From an uncultured Gammaproteobacteria bacterium (GTDB taxonomy: Bacteria; Pseudomonadota; Gammaproteobacteria; Xanthomonadales; Xanthomonadaceae): 64,000 bases of DNA. The stretch covers positions 10,078 to 74,077 of the forward strand of contig CAMPGW010000003.1 of NCBI GenBank assembly GCA_946885735.1. Direction: 5' to 3'. The notes beneath the pieces were generated by a model. It was given only the letters and a program-made list of their open reading frames with translations. It had not been told where the DNA came from and did no database searches. Made by a program: the position numbers and the translations under genes. Below are positions 36,591 to 45,220 of the stretch, in pieces (position 1 is the first letter of the stretch; each line of letters opens with the position of its first letter).

Positions 36591-36764
36591 CGATTCATCC
36601 GTGAAGTCGCACCGATCCAAACGCGATTGTCCACCACTCGCGGCCGCTTGCCACCCTTTTCCGTAAACCGGGCGTGAAGCGGCGGTCGGCGAGATTGGCC
36701 CGGCCACCGCGCCACGCGCGTTTTCCTCGGGTGTGGATGGCCACGAGGACAAGGATTGCCTGTG

Positions 36765-37559
36765 ATGAGCGTGGGACCGTTCCAGCCCTTCTGGATCGAG
36801 GCAGGCGGGCGACGCCTGTATGCGGCGTGGCATGCGGGCGACCCTGGCCTTGCCCGCGGTGACGCACCTGCGGTGCTCCTGCTACCGCCCCTGTTGCATG
36901 AGAACTACCGGACCGTGCGCTTCCTGTGCGAGCTCGCCAGCGAATTCGCCGAGCAGGGCATCGACTGCCTGCGCTTCAGCCACGCCGGCGCCGGGGATTC
37001 GGAAGGAGCCGGTGCGGAGGCGGACCTGGACCGGGCCGCGGAGGATATGGCTGCGGCGAGCACCGCGTTGGCCGAATGCAGCAAGGCGCCGCGGCAGGTC
37101 GTGCTGGCGTTCCGCAGTGCGGCCCTGACGCTGCCGCGCTGGTTCGATGCCGGCGCGCAGTGCGACCTCGTGGTGGGCTGGGATCCGGTGCTCGACGGTT
37201 CGGCCTGGCTCGACGCCCGTCGCGCCGAGGACGCCGCCAAGCGCGCGACGATCCGCCCGGAACCGGACATGGATTGCGAGGGCGACACGGACCTGATGGG
37301 CCTTGAGGTGTCGCCGCGGCTGCTCGAACAGATCGGGCAGACGCGCTGGAGTCCGGCCGGCACGGCGGGCCGCGCCGCGACCTGGCAGGTCCTCTACGCC
37401 GGGCAGTCGCCCGCGCCGGGCGTGTCGCGCAGTTTTGAACTGCCCGCGACGGTGCCGCCGTTCGGGGAGGGCGTTCTGATGGACGCGTCGCTGCTGTTCG
37501 CCTCGCCCTTGCGGCGCACGGTGCGGGAGTTGGGCTCGGCGCTGGCGGCCGCCGCATGA
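36765..37559 (+). CDS. Alpha/beta-hydrolase-like protein, exosortase-locus hydrolase 2 type
   Basis: 264 residues. VLLLPPLLHENYRTVRF near the N-terminus, IDCLRFSHAGAGDSEGAG and the central AFRSAALTLPRWF resemble the hydrolase 2 proteins of exosortase-type EPS loci. A classical G-x-S-x-G nucleophile elbow is absent; a serine sits in FRSAAL, so activity is uncertain. Start ATG 36765; AAGGA lies 9 nt upstream, and GTG 36762 and TTG 36756 are alternatives. It overlaps the next hydrolase by 4 nt. Confidence 0.72.
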   Translation: MSVGPFQPFWIEAGGRRLYAAWHAGDPGLARGDAPAVLLLPPLLHENYRTVRFLCELASEFAEQGIDCLRFSHAGAGDSEGAGAEADLDRAAEDMAAASTALAECSKAPRQVVLAFRSAALTLPRWFDAGAQCDLVVGWDPVLDGSAWLDARRAEDAAKRATIRPEPDMDCEGDTDLMGLEVSPRLLEQIGQTRWSPAGTAGRAATWQVLYAGQSPAPGVSRSFELPATVPPFGEGVLMDASLLFASPLRRTVRELGSALAAAA

Positions 37560-38347
37560 CCCGGGATCGCATCCTCTCCTTCGGTCCACAGGACCGACTC
37601 AGCGGCGTGCTCAGCGGCCAACCCCATCCCGACGGGGAGGTGCTGGTGCTGCTCAACGCCGGCACCATGCCGCGGGTCGGGCCGTTCCGGCTCTACGTGG
37701 ACCTGGCCAGGCATCTGGCGGCGCGCGGCCGCGCCGTGTTCCGCCTCGACCTTCCCGGTGTCGGTGAGGCGCCCTTGCTTTCGGACGCCGGCGAACTGGA
37801 GGTACTGGCCTCGGCGCTCGACCGTCTTCAATCCGAGTTCGGCTGCCGGCGATTCGCGGTCGGCGGCATCTGCAGCGCCTCGGACGTGGCCTGGCGGCTG
37901 TCCGAGCGCGACCCCCGCGTGTCGGGTCTCCTGTTGCTCGATCCGGTGGCGTTCCGCGGGCCCTGGTTCTGGTTCGAACGGTGGCGCGAATTCCTCTCGC
38001 GCTCGCCGCTGCGCTGGTGGCAGGTGCTGCGGCGCCGGCTGCGACCGGCGGCGACGGCCGTGGCCGCGCCAGCCGCCGGCGATTTCCGCGACTGGCCCAC
38101 GCGCGAAGAGGCCCATGCCCACGTCACCCATTTGCTGGCGCGCGGCGCGCGCATGCTGGTGGTGTTCACCGGCAGCGCGCGCGAGCGCTTCGTGCATCCG
38201 CGGCAAATGTCGCACAGCTTCGGACCGGCGGCGCAGGGCGGCGGCGTGGAGCTGCATTTCTTCCCGGGCAGCGACCATCTGTTCTACCTGCGCTGCTACC
38301 GCCAGCGGCTCACGGCGGCGATCGAACGCTGGCTGGCACCGGGATGA
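37556..38347 (+). CDS. Alpha/beta hydrolase, exosortase-locus hydrolase 1 type
   Basis: 263 residues. LLNAGTMPRVGPFRLYVDLAR, FRLDLPGVGEA and FAVGGICSASDVAW give the alpha/beta-hydrolase pattern; the elbow GICSAS has cysteine where serine is usual, as I recall for hydrolase 1 of exosortase-type loci. FPGSDHLFY near the C-terminus supplies the likely catalytic His. With the preceding gene and the flippase it forms a coupled trio (ATGA overlaps). A trans-acting release enzyme for the NRPS-PKS is possible but unproven. Confidence 0.76.
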   Translation: MTRDRILSFGPQDRLSGVLSGQPHPDGEVLVLLNAGTMPRVGPFRLYVDLARHLAARGRAVFRLDLPGVGEAPLLSDAGELEVLASALDRLQSEFGCRRFAVGGICSASDVAWRLSERDPRVSGLLLLDPVAFRGPWFWFERWREFLSRSPLRWWQVLRRRLRPAATAVAAPAAGDFRDWPTREEAHAHVTHLLARGARMLVVFTGSARERFVHPRQMSHSFGPAAQGGGVELHFFPGSDHLFYLRCYRQRLTAAIERWLAPG

Positions 38348-39861
38348 GCGCGCCTGGGGTTCCAGGCCCGACGGCGCCATCGGCGACGCCGGCGCCGGGT
38401 GTGCGTCCGACCAGCGTGGGCACGCACTACCTGCGCTACTCGACCGCCAACGTCGCGGTGCTGCTCGCCGGCTTCGTCTCCTTCCCGATCCTGACCCGGC
38501 TGCTGGACAACACCCAGTACGGCATCCTCGGCTACTACGAGACCTGGATCATGCTCGCGGTGGCCGTGCTGAAGTTCGGCGCCCAGCACTCGGTGATGCG
38601 CCTGTATCCGCATGGCGCCGACGAGCAGCGCCTGAGCCACTTCGCCACCAACATGGTGCTGTTCCCGATCGTGGCGATGCTGGCGGGCTGGGCCACGGTG
38701 GCGATCGCCATCGTCACGGCCGCGCTGTGGGGTGGCTACCGCCCCGGCCCGGTCCTCTGGAGCGCGCTGTTCCTGGTGCCGCTGGTGGCGATCAGCAGCC
38801 TGATGGACATCGTGCTGCAGGCCAGCGAGCGCTCGCGCCTGCTGATGGTGACGCGGGTGTGCAAGCGCTGGCTGGAGCTCGGCCTGGTGTTGTCGTTCGT
38901 GGTCGCGGTCGAGCGCAGCGCGTTCGCCGTGTATGGGGGAAAGCTCGCGGCCGGCGTGCTGGTGGTCGGGTTCTACGCGGCCTGGCTCGCGCGCAATCTG
39001 CGCTTCTCGCTGCGCCTGCTGGATTTCCCGTCGATCCGCGGCTCGGTGGTGTACGGCCTGCCGCTGGTGGCGAACGAGCTGGCCTGGGTGTTGCTGGACT
39101 CGGTGGACCGGGTGTTGCTCAAGCACCTGCTGGGCAGCTTCGCCGCGGTCGGCGTGTACACCATCGGCTACGCGCTGGCGATCAACGTGCGGCTGTTCAT
39201 GAGCTCGACCTTGCTCGAGGCCTTCGTGCCGGTGGCCAACCGCCAGTACGAGCAGGACGGGGCGGCCTCGGTGGTGGCCCTGAAGGACAAGATCCTGATG
39301 CCGATGACCTACGCCAGCATCGGCGCGGCCGTGTTGCTGCTTGGGGTCGGGCAGGAGGCCCTGGTGGCCTTGAGCGGTCCGGACAAGGCCGCCTCCGGCA
39401 TCGTGTTCGTGGCGGTCGGCGTGGCGTTCGCCTTGTACCCGCTGGTGAGCGTGAGCGGCTACGGCCTGCTGCTGCACAAGCGCTCGATGCTGACCTTCTG
39501 GCTCACGCTGGCCTCGGTCGCGCTCAACATCGCGCTCAACCTGGTGCTGGTGCCGCGCATGGGCATCATGGGCGCGGTGTGGGCGGCGGTGGCGAGCTAC
39601 GCCGCGGTGGCGCTGCTCAACCTGGCCTTTTGCCCACGCGAGCTGCGACGCTTCCCGCGCATCGGCGCGCTGGCGCTCGCGCTCGCGCTCGGCGCGGTGA
39701 CGCTGTGGGCGATGCACGCCACCATTCCGGGCGCGGCGCATCCCTGGCGCAGCCTTTTCATCGCCGGCGGCCTGTTCGCACTGCTGTACGCGGCACCGGC
39801 ATGGATGCTGGACGCGCGCTTGCGCGAGACGATGCGACGCTGGCGCGGAGCGCCATCCTGA
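38344..39861 (+). CDS. Wzx-like polysaccharide flippase (MOP superfamily)
   Basis: 505 residues, almost entirely membrane helices (about 12-14). The N-terminal HYLRYSTANVAVLLAGFVSF and LTRLLDNTQYGILGYYETW fit the oligosaccharide flippase family. It should move the lipid-linked EPS repeat unit across the inner membrane for polymerisation by the ligase-like protein at 45210-46550. The ATG overlaps the preceding hydrolase stop. Confidence 0.85.
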   Translation: MSAPGVPGPTAPSATPAPGVRPTSVGTHYLRYSTANVAVLLAGFVSFPILTRLLDNTQYGILGYYETWIMLAVAVLKFGAQHSVMRLYPHGADEQRLSHFATNMVLFPIVAMLAGWATVAIAIVTAALWGGYRPGPVLWSALFLVPLVAISSLMDIVLQASERSRLLMVTRVCKRWLELGLVLSFVVAVERSAFAVYGGKLAAGVLVVGFYAAWLARNLRFSLRLLDFPSIRGSVVYGLPLVANELAWVLLDSVDRVLLKHLLGSFAAVGVYTIGYALAINVRLFMSSTLLEAFVPVANRQYEQDGAASVVALKDKILMPMTYASIGAAVLLLGVGQEALVALSGPDKAASGIVFVAVGVAFALYPLVSVSGYGLLLHKRSMLTFWLTLASVALNIALNLVLVPRMGIMGAVWAAVASYAAVALLNLAFCPRELRRFPRIGALALALALGAVTLWAMHATIPGAAHPWRSLFIAGGLFALLYAAPAWMLDARLRETMRRWRGAPS

Positions 39862-39941
39862 GCCGTGCGGGCGCTGAACGGGCCTTGTCCCCAGTTGCGC
39901 GGCACGCGCGTTGAATGCATGGAAACGGAGCCAAGGACGGC

Positions 39942-41285
39942 ATGAACAAACGCATAATCTCCCAGTGGCTGCGCGGTCGCGCCGCCGTGCAACGGCGGGC
40001 GCATCGTCGCCTGCGCACCCCCAACGCGGCGCGAGCGACGGGAGCCAGCGCCCGCCCGCCATCGGCGCCGGCGGCCGCGGGCCAGCGCATCGCCTACATC
40101 CTGTCGATGTTCCCGGCACTCTCGGAAACCTTCATCCTCCGCGAGATCCTGGAGCTGCGCCGGCGTGGCGTCGAGATCCGCATCCATTCGCTCAAGCCCT
40201 GCAGCGACGCCATCGTGCATCCGGAAGCGAAGACCCTGGTCGCAGAGGGGCGCGTGCAATACGCGTCGCCGGCCCGCGGCCTGCTGCGCTTCGCCGGCCT
40301 GGCGCTGCGGCATCCGCGCCGGGTCTGGGGCGCGATGGCGGATTTCCGACGCAGCTTCACCGGCTCGGGCCTGTCGCTGGCCAAGAGTTTCACCTCGATG
40401 GCGCTCGCCGCCGACCTCATCCCGGCGCTGCGCGCGCAGGGCATCACCCACATCCATGCACCGTGGGCGACCTATCCTTCGACCGCAGCCTGGTTCTGCT
40501 CGCGGCTGGCGGGTTTCTCCTTCAGCTTCACCGCGCGTGCCCACGACCTCTTCCTCGAGGACCACGGCCTGGCGGTGAAGCTGCGCGAGGCGCGCTTCAC
40601 CCAGACCATCACCGAGTACAACCGCTCGCTGATCCGCCGCCGCTTCCCGGATCCGGAGCCCAAGCCCCTGCACGTGATCCACAGCGCGCTCGACCTCGGC
40701 GATTTCAATGCGCGGCGCGCGCCCGTGCAACCTTCGCTGATCCTGAGCATCGGCCGCATGGTGGAGATGAAGGGTTTCCCCGACCTCATCGACGCCTGTG
40801 CGCTGATGCGCGACCAGGGCATCTCCTTCCAGTGCCTGATCATCGGCCGGGGCCCGCTGCGCCAGGCGCTGCAGCGGCGCATCGAAATGCGCGAGCTGCA
40901 GCATTGGGTGCGTATCGAGGACCCGATGCCGCAGGCCGGGATCCGCCGCCTGCTCAGCCAGGCCAGCTGCTTCGTATTGCCCTGCGTGACGGCCGCCGAT
41001 GGCGACCAGGACGGCATCCCGAACGTGCTGATGGAGGCGATGGCGGCGCGCGTTCCGGTCGTGAGTTGCCCGACGTCCGGGGTGCCCGAACTGGTACAGC
41101 ACGGACGCACCGGCTTGTTGGCCGAAGCGCGCAATCCGCATTCGCTCGCCTTCCAGGTGCGCAAGCTGCTGCACGACCCTGAGCTTGGCCTGCGCCTGGC
41201 CGAGGCGGGTCGGCTCAAGGTCGAGGACGAGTTCAACATCCGCAAGAACGCCGCGCGCCTGGCCGACCTGTTTCCGGCGAGCTAG
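39942..41285 (+). CDS. Family 4 glycosyltransferase
   Basis: 447 residues, GT-B fold. FPALSETFILREILELRRRG at ~55 is typical of this EPS glycosyltransferase subgroup, with SIGRMVEMKGFPDLI, IIGRGPLRQAL and GIPNVLMEAMAARVPVV (E-x7-E region) in the C-terminal domain. AAGGA precedes the ATG at 39942; an upstream in-frame ATG at 39915 is less likely. A cytoplasmic enzyme adding one sugar of the repeat unit; the donor is unknown. Confidence 0.87.
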   Translation: MNKRIISQWLRGRAAVQRRAHRRLRTPNAARATGASARPPSAPAAAGQRIAYILSMFPALSETFILREILELRRRGVEIRIHSLKPCSDAIVHPEAKTLVAEGRVQYASPARGLLRFAGLALRHPRRVWGAMADFRRSFTGSGLSLAKSFTSMALAADLIPALRAQGITHIHAPWATYPSTAAWFCSRLAGFSFSFTARAHDLFLEDHGLAVKLREARFTQTITEYNRSLIRRRFPDPEPKPLHVIHSALDLGDFNARRAPVQPSLILSIGRMVEMKGFPDLIDACALMRDQGISFQCLIIGRGPLRQALQRRIEMRELQHWVRIEDPMPQAGIRRLLSQASCFVLPCVTAADGDQDGIPNVLMEAMAARVPVVSCPTSGVPELVQHGRTGLLAEARNPHSLAFQVRKLLHDPELGLRLAEAGRLKVEDEFNIRKNAARLADLFPAS

Positions 41286-41289
41286 GGCG

Positions 41290-42030
41290 ATGGATCTCCT
41301 GCTTTCGCCCCTGGCCTGGCTGGCGGCGGCCGGCCTGCTGGCGGGCGTCGCCGGCTGGCTTCCGTATCCGGGCGTGTTGCGCGTGATCGCATTGCTGGTG
41401 GGTTTGGGTTCGTTGGCGGCGATGACGCCGTGGGTCGCGAACCGCCTGCTGGGCCAGCTGGAACGCGATGCGCCACGGGCCGCCTGCGCCAGCGCGCCCG
41501 AGGTGTTGGTGGTGCTGGCCGGCGGGGTGGACCTGCGTCCTCGCGACGCCGCGGATTTCGGCGCGCTCAACGGCGCCAGCCGGCGCAGGATGGATGCGGC
41601 GATCACCGCATGGCGGGCGGCTCCCGGCACGCGCCTGCTGTTGACGGGCGGAGCCAGCGCGCGTCATGCGCCGCCGATCGCGGAACTGATGGCGGCCTAC
41701 GCGCGTTGGGCCGGCGTGCCGGAGTACGCCTTGCGCCTCGACGTCGAGTCGCTCGACACCTGGCAGAGCGCGCGCGCGGTATCGGCGCGCATCCCGCCCG
41801 GCACGCGGCTGGGCCTGGTCACTTCGGCGTCGCATTGGCCGCGGGCGCGCCTGGCTTTCGACGCCAGCGGATTGCGGCCCTGCGCGGTGGTCGCCGACGT
41901 GCGCCGCTTGCCGGCCGGGCTTCCCTGGGCGCTGATCCCGCGACTGGGCGCCCTCGAGAAAACCGAGGACGCACTGCACGAGATCGTCGGCCTCGCCTGG
42001 TATCGCTGGCGGGCCCGCGACGACGCCTAG
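41290..42030 (+). CDS. YdcF/DUF218-family membrane protein
   Basis: 246 residues. Two N-terminal membrane helices (~5-55), then a DUF218 domain: EVLVVLAGGVDLRPRD, LLLTGG, and LGLVTSASHWPRARLAF. Proteins of this family (YdcF, ElyC/SanA relatives) are linked to envelope polysaccharide metabolism, but the reaction is unclear. It follows the glycosyltransferase by 4 bp, and its stop overlaps the stop of the convergent beta-propeller gene (shared ctag). Confidence 0.8.
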   Translation: MDLLLSPLAWLAAAGLLAGVAGWLPYPGVLRVIALLVGLGSLAAMTPWVANRLLGQLERDAPRAACASAPEVLVVLAGGVDLRPRDAADFGALNGASRRRMDAAITAWRAAPGTRLLLTGGASARHAPPIAELMAAYARWAGVPEYALRLDVESLDTWQSARAVSARIPPGTRLGLVTSASHWPRARLAFDASGLRPCAVVADVRRLPAGLPWALIPRLGALEKTEDALHEIVGLAWYRWRARDDA

Positions 42031-43733
42031 TCGATGGCGTTGGCGCGCGCGCGCCGGCCTTCCCGCAGCTTCGGCGAGGTTGGAGACGGCGAGCTTTCGG
42101 TGGACGAGGTGGCGAGCAGCAGCGTGGAGCTCGTCGTCTTGGTGAGTTTGGTCTTGACCCCGAACGCCACCGGCGACGACTGGCCCGCGTTGGCGGCCTT
42201 GTCGTAGGCGACCGCCACCAGCGAGTGGCTGCCGCTACCGAGCTTGCCGCTGGGAAGCGACAGCGAGTACGGCGCCGTGCTGTCGGTGCCGCGCAGCACG
42301 CCATCCACGATGAAATCCACGGCCGCCACGCCGACGTTGTCGCTGGCGGTGGCCGACAGGGTCACGGTCCTGGCGTTGGCCGACGAGGATGCGCTCACCG
42401 AAGGAGCGATGGTATCGGTGGTCGGCGGCGGCGGCGTGGTTGGCGGGGGCGGCGTGCCGAAGGCGTCGTCCGGCAAGCGTGCCAGGTAGGTGTCGACGTC
42501 CATGTCGGAGGTGCTGCCCCAGTTCGAATTGAACACCACGCGGCTGAAGTCGCGGCTTACCGTCGCGTGCGGCTGCGTCCAGTAGCCGTTGTAGAAGCTG
42601 TGGTGGCGCGCGAGGTTGATGATCTTCGGGCTGGCCTTCATCTCGATCGCCATCAGGCGTTCGCTGACCCACTGTTCGCCGTTCTTGCTGTTGAAGGTGG
42701 AGTAGAGGACCCAGCCCGGGCGCGAGAAGGCCTTCGCCGACAGGTGCCCGGAGGTGGACGAACCGTTGATCCAGGTCGGGATCAGGCGGGTGGATGTGCC
42801 GGTGTCGATGTCGATCATCGTCACGTAGCCGTCCACGGCCTGGTTGATGAAGACGAAATAATCGTGCCCGTCCGCGCCCAGCGCGAGGTCGGAGTGTTGC
42901 GACCCACTGAGCAGCGTGCGCGAGGTGGTGAAGGTCGCGTTGTAGGCGGTCGTGCCCGATACCACGCAATAGCGGCCCGAGGGACTCATGCTCACCCAGT
43001 TCGGATTCACGCTCAGCGTCTTGCTGCCGACCACCGCCTGCGCCTGCAGGTCGTAGGTGAAGACGCCGAGGATGCCGGCCGTGCTGGTTTCGGCGGCGAA
43101 GCACCAGTAGCGACCGTCGGCGGAGGGACTGCCTTCGCCCTTCTGCCAGACGCGTGCCGCGGTCGACCAGGGAAGCTTGCCGGTGAAATCCGCCGCGACC
43201 GTGCTGGTGTTGCTGGCCACGTCGAGCTTGTAGAGCTTCATGCCGCCCTTGCTCGGCACGTAGTACAGCACGTTGGGGTCGGTCGCGTGCCACTGGGCTT
43301 CCGAGGTGCCCGAGATTCCGCCGAGCTGCTTGATCCAGGCCAGCGTATTGGCGTCGTAGAGGTGCCAGCCGCCTCCGCTCGCGTAGACGACGAAGCGCGT
43401 GTTGTCGGCGTTGAAGGCCTGGCGGCGCGAGTAGTCGTTGCGCGCGAACGAAGTCGGCGGTTCCAGCACGTGGTCGGTCGCGCGGAAGAGGCAGGTCCCG
43501 AAATCGGCGTCGCGTTGCAGCACGCCCTTCAGCGGGCGCAACAGCGAGGTGACCGCCTTGGTGACCTGTCCCGTCGACAGCGTGGTCCCGGTGGCCGCGT
43601 AGGCCGAGGCGCACTCCTTGTCGACGTCGGCGGCGAACGCGGCCGGAGCGCAGGAGAGGAGGGCGAGGGTGGCCAGCAACAGGCCGAAGTAAACCGCCGG
43701 ACGGCGGTCCGGGCGAAGGACGGGGACGTGCAT
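42027..43733 (-). CDS. Secreted beta-propeller protein with C-terminal Ig-like domain
   Basis: 568 residues. A signal peptide (cleavage likely after AAFA, ~34) is followed by a repeat-rich domain (~40-425) with blade-like motifs such as SMSPSGRYCVVSG and SPSADGRYWCF, consistent with a seven-bladed propeller. A Pro/Thr linker (FGTPPPPTTPPPPTTDT) joins an Ig-like domain (~445-535; ASDNVGVAAVDFIVDG). It shares long blocks with the neighbour at 43901-45220 (FARNDYSRRQAFNAD, VSRDF, FNSNWG). The fold recalls oligogalacturonide lyases and TolB-like propellers; an EPS-binding or EPS-cleaving role is an inference. Confidence 0.72.
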   Translation of the reverse strand: MHVPVLRPDRRPAVYFGLLLATLALLSCAPAAFAADVDKECASAYAATGTTLSTGQVTKAVTSLLRPLKGVLQRDADFGTCLFRATDHVLEPPTSFARNDYSRRQAFNADNTRFVVYASGGGWHLYDANTLAWIKQLGGISGTSEAQWHATDPNVLYYVPSKGGMKLYKLDVASNTSTVAADFTGKLPWSTAARVWQKGEGSPSADGRYWCFAAETSTAGILGVFTYDLQAQAVVGSKTLSVNPNWVSMSPSGRYCVVSGTTAYNATFTTSRTLLSGSQHSDLALGADGHDYFVFINQAVDGYVTMIDIDTGTSTRLIPTWINGSSTSGHLSAKAFSRPGWVLYSTFNSKNGEQWVSERLMAIEMKASPKIINLARHHSFYNGYWTQPHATVSRDFSRVVFNSNWGSTSDMDVDTYLARLPDDAFGTPPPPTTPPPPTTDTIAPSVSASSSANARTVTLSATASDNVGVAAVDFIVDGVLRGTDSTAPYSLSLPSGKLGSGSHSLVAVAYDKAANAGQSSPVAFGVKTKLTKTTSSTLLLATSSTESSPSPTSPKLREGRRARANAID

Positions 43734-43900
43734 GGGGGGACGAATCCTTGCGAGTTGGATTGGTTGGCCCGCCCCCCTCGGGCCGAAGCCAATCTACGAA
43801 GCGACAGCGCTTCGTGAACCCGCGATAAATCACAGAACCGGCAGTAAGTCCGTGCCTTCGTCACAGTAACTGCCGCTTGCCGCAGTGCAGCAAGAATGGT

Positions 43901-45220
43901 TCAGCGTTGCCCGGGGAATCCTTCAGGCAAGCGCATCATGTAGGCGTCCACGTCGTCGGCGGACGCCGCCCCCCAGTTTGAATTGAACAGGATGTGACGG
44001 AAGTCGCGGCTCACGGTGGCCTGCGGCTGCGATGCATAGTCCTTATAGCGGCTGCGGTGGAAGCCCAGGCGCAGCACCTGCGGGTCCGGTCGCAGCTGAA
44101 CGGCCAGCAGCTGTTCCTGCAGCCAGGACGCGCCCTTCCTGGCGTTGAAGCTCGACACGAGCACCCAACCCGGCCGCTCGAAGGCTTTGCCGGAAACGTG
44201 GATGGAAGTGACGCTTCCCGCGATCCAGGTCGGCAGCAACGCCGTTCGCCTGCCGCTGTCGAGGTCCATCATCACCAGTTCGCCGCGGCCCTGCTGGTCG
44301 ATCCAGACGTAGGCGTCGCCGCCGCCGGGCAGCCGGGCGATGTCGGCGTGCTCGGAGTCCTCGTAGATCCGGCGCGAGCGGCCGAAGTCGCGCGCCCAGG
44401 CGACGGTTCCGCCGTGCCGCTTGTCGGCGGAGATCACGCACCAGCGGCCGGAGGGGGACGCGCTGATCGAGTCCGGCGAACCCTCGAGCGGTTTCGAGCC
44501 CAGGATCTTGTCCGCCACCAGGTCGTAGCTGAATGCACCGAGCGTGCGTCCGCCCGCGTCCTGGGCCAGGAAACACCAGAACCGGCCGTCGGCGGAGGGG
44601 CTGCCTTCGCCCCGGGTCCAGACGCGAGCGGCCTGCGGCCACGGGAGTCGGCCACGGAAGTCCACCACGCTGCGGCCGCGGTTGGCCTCCACGTCCATGC
44701 GCGACAGGCTGAGCCCGCCTTTGTCGGGCAGGTAATGCAGCACGCGCGGGTCGCGCGGATGCCACTGCGGTTCGGCGTCGCCCTTCGGACCGGCCAGCCG
44801 CCGCAGCCAGCGAAGGGAGCGCGCGTCGTAGAGATGCCAGGCCCCGCCGCCGGCAGCGACCAGAAAACGGCTGCCATCGGCGTTGAAGGCCTGGCGACGC
44901 GAGTAGTCGTTGCGGGCAAAGCGCTCCGGCGGTTCCCGCGCGTGGTCGGTCGCGCGCACGATGCAGGTGCCGGCGACCGGCTCGCGGAAAACTTCGCCCT
45001 TGCCGGGCCGTTCGCGGCGCGGCGCGGGCTTGTGGCCGCGGCCGACCAGCGCCGAGAAGCCGCGACCGTAAAGCGCTCGGCACTCGCGCTCGACGTCCAC
45101 CGCGTCCGCCATGGGCGGGTTGCGCTGCCTGTACGGCGCCGCGTCGTGCGCCGCCAGGGCCAGCACGCCCGGCAGGGCGAAGGCCGCGGCCGCCGCCAGC
45201 CAGGGCAGCCTAGCGGGCAC
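43901..45220 (-). CDS. Secreted beta-propeller protein, paralogue of the neighbouring gene
   Basis: 439 residues. A short signal or anchor (LPWLAAAAAFALPGVLALAA) precedes the same propeller-type domain: FARNDYSRRQAFNAD, GGAWHLYDARSLRWL, EGSPSADGRFWCF, ISASPSGRWCVIS, VSRDFRHILFNSNWG. It lacks the linker and Ig-like domain of its paralogue. The GTG at 45220 overlaps the 3' end of the ligase gene by 11 nt and removes an unlikely Arg-rich N-terminal extension. It is the last gene of the coupled export operon; the paralogue follows after 167 bp. Confidence 0.72.
   Translation of the reverse strand: MPARLPWLAAAAAFALPGVLALAAHDAAPYRQRNPPMADAVDVERECRALYGRGFSALVGRGHKPAPRRERPGKGEVFREPVAGTCIVRATDHAREPPERFARNDYSRRQAFNADGSRFLVAAGGGAWHLYDARSLRWLRRLAGPKGDAEPQWHPRDPRVLHYLPDKGGLSLSRMDVEANRGRSVVDFRGRLPWPQAARVWTRGEGSPSADGRFWCFLAQDAGGRTLGAFSYDLVADKILGSKPLEGSPDSISASPSGRWCVISADKRHGGTVAWARDFGRSRRIYEDSEHADIARLPGGGDAYVWIDQQGRGELVMMDLDSGRRTALLPTWIAGSVTSIHVSGKAFERPGWVLVSSFNARKGASWLQEQLLAVQLRPDPQVLRLGFHRSRYKDYASQPQATVSRDFRHILFNSNWGAASADDVDAYMMRLPEGFPGQR

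Noticed and set aside
42393..42470. The cgg/ggc-rich Pro/Thr linker region as a phase-variable repeat
   Set aside because: The repeat units are irregular and do not form a long uniform tract that would slip.
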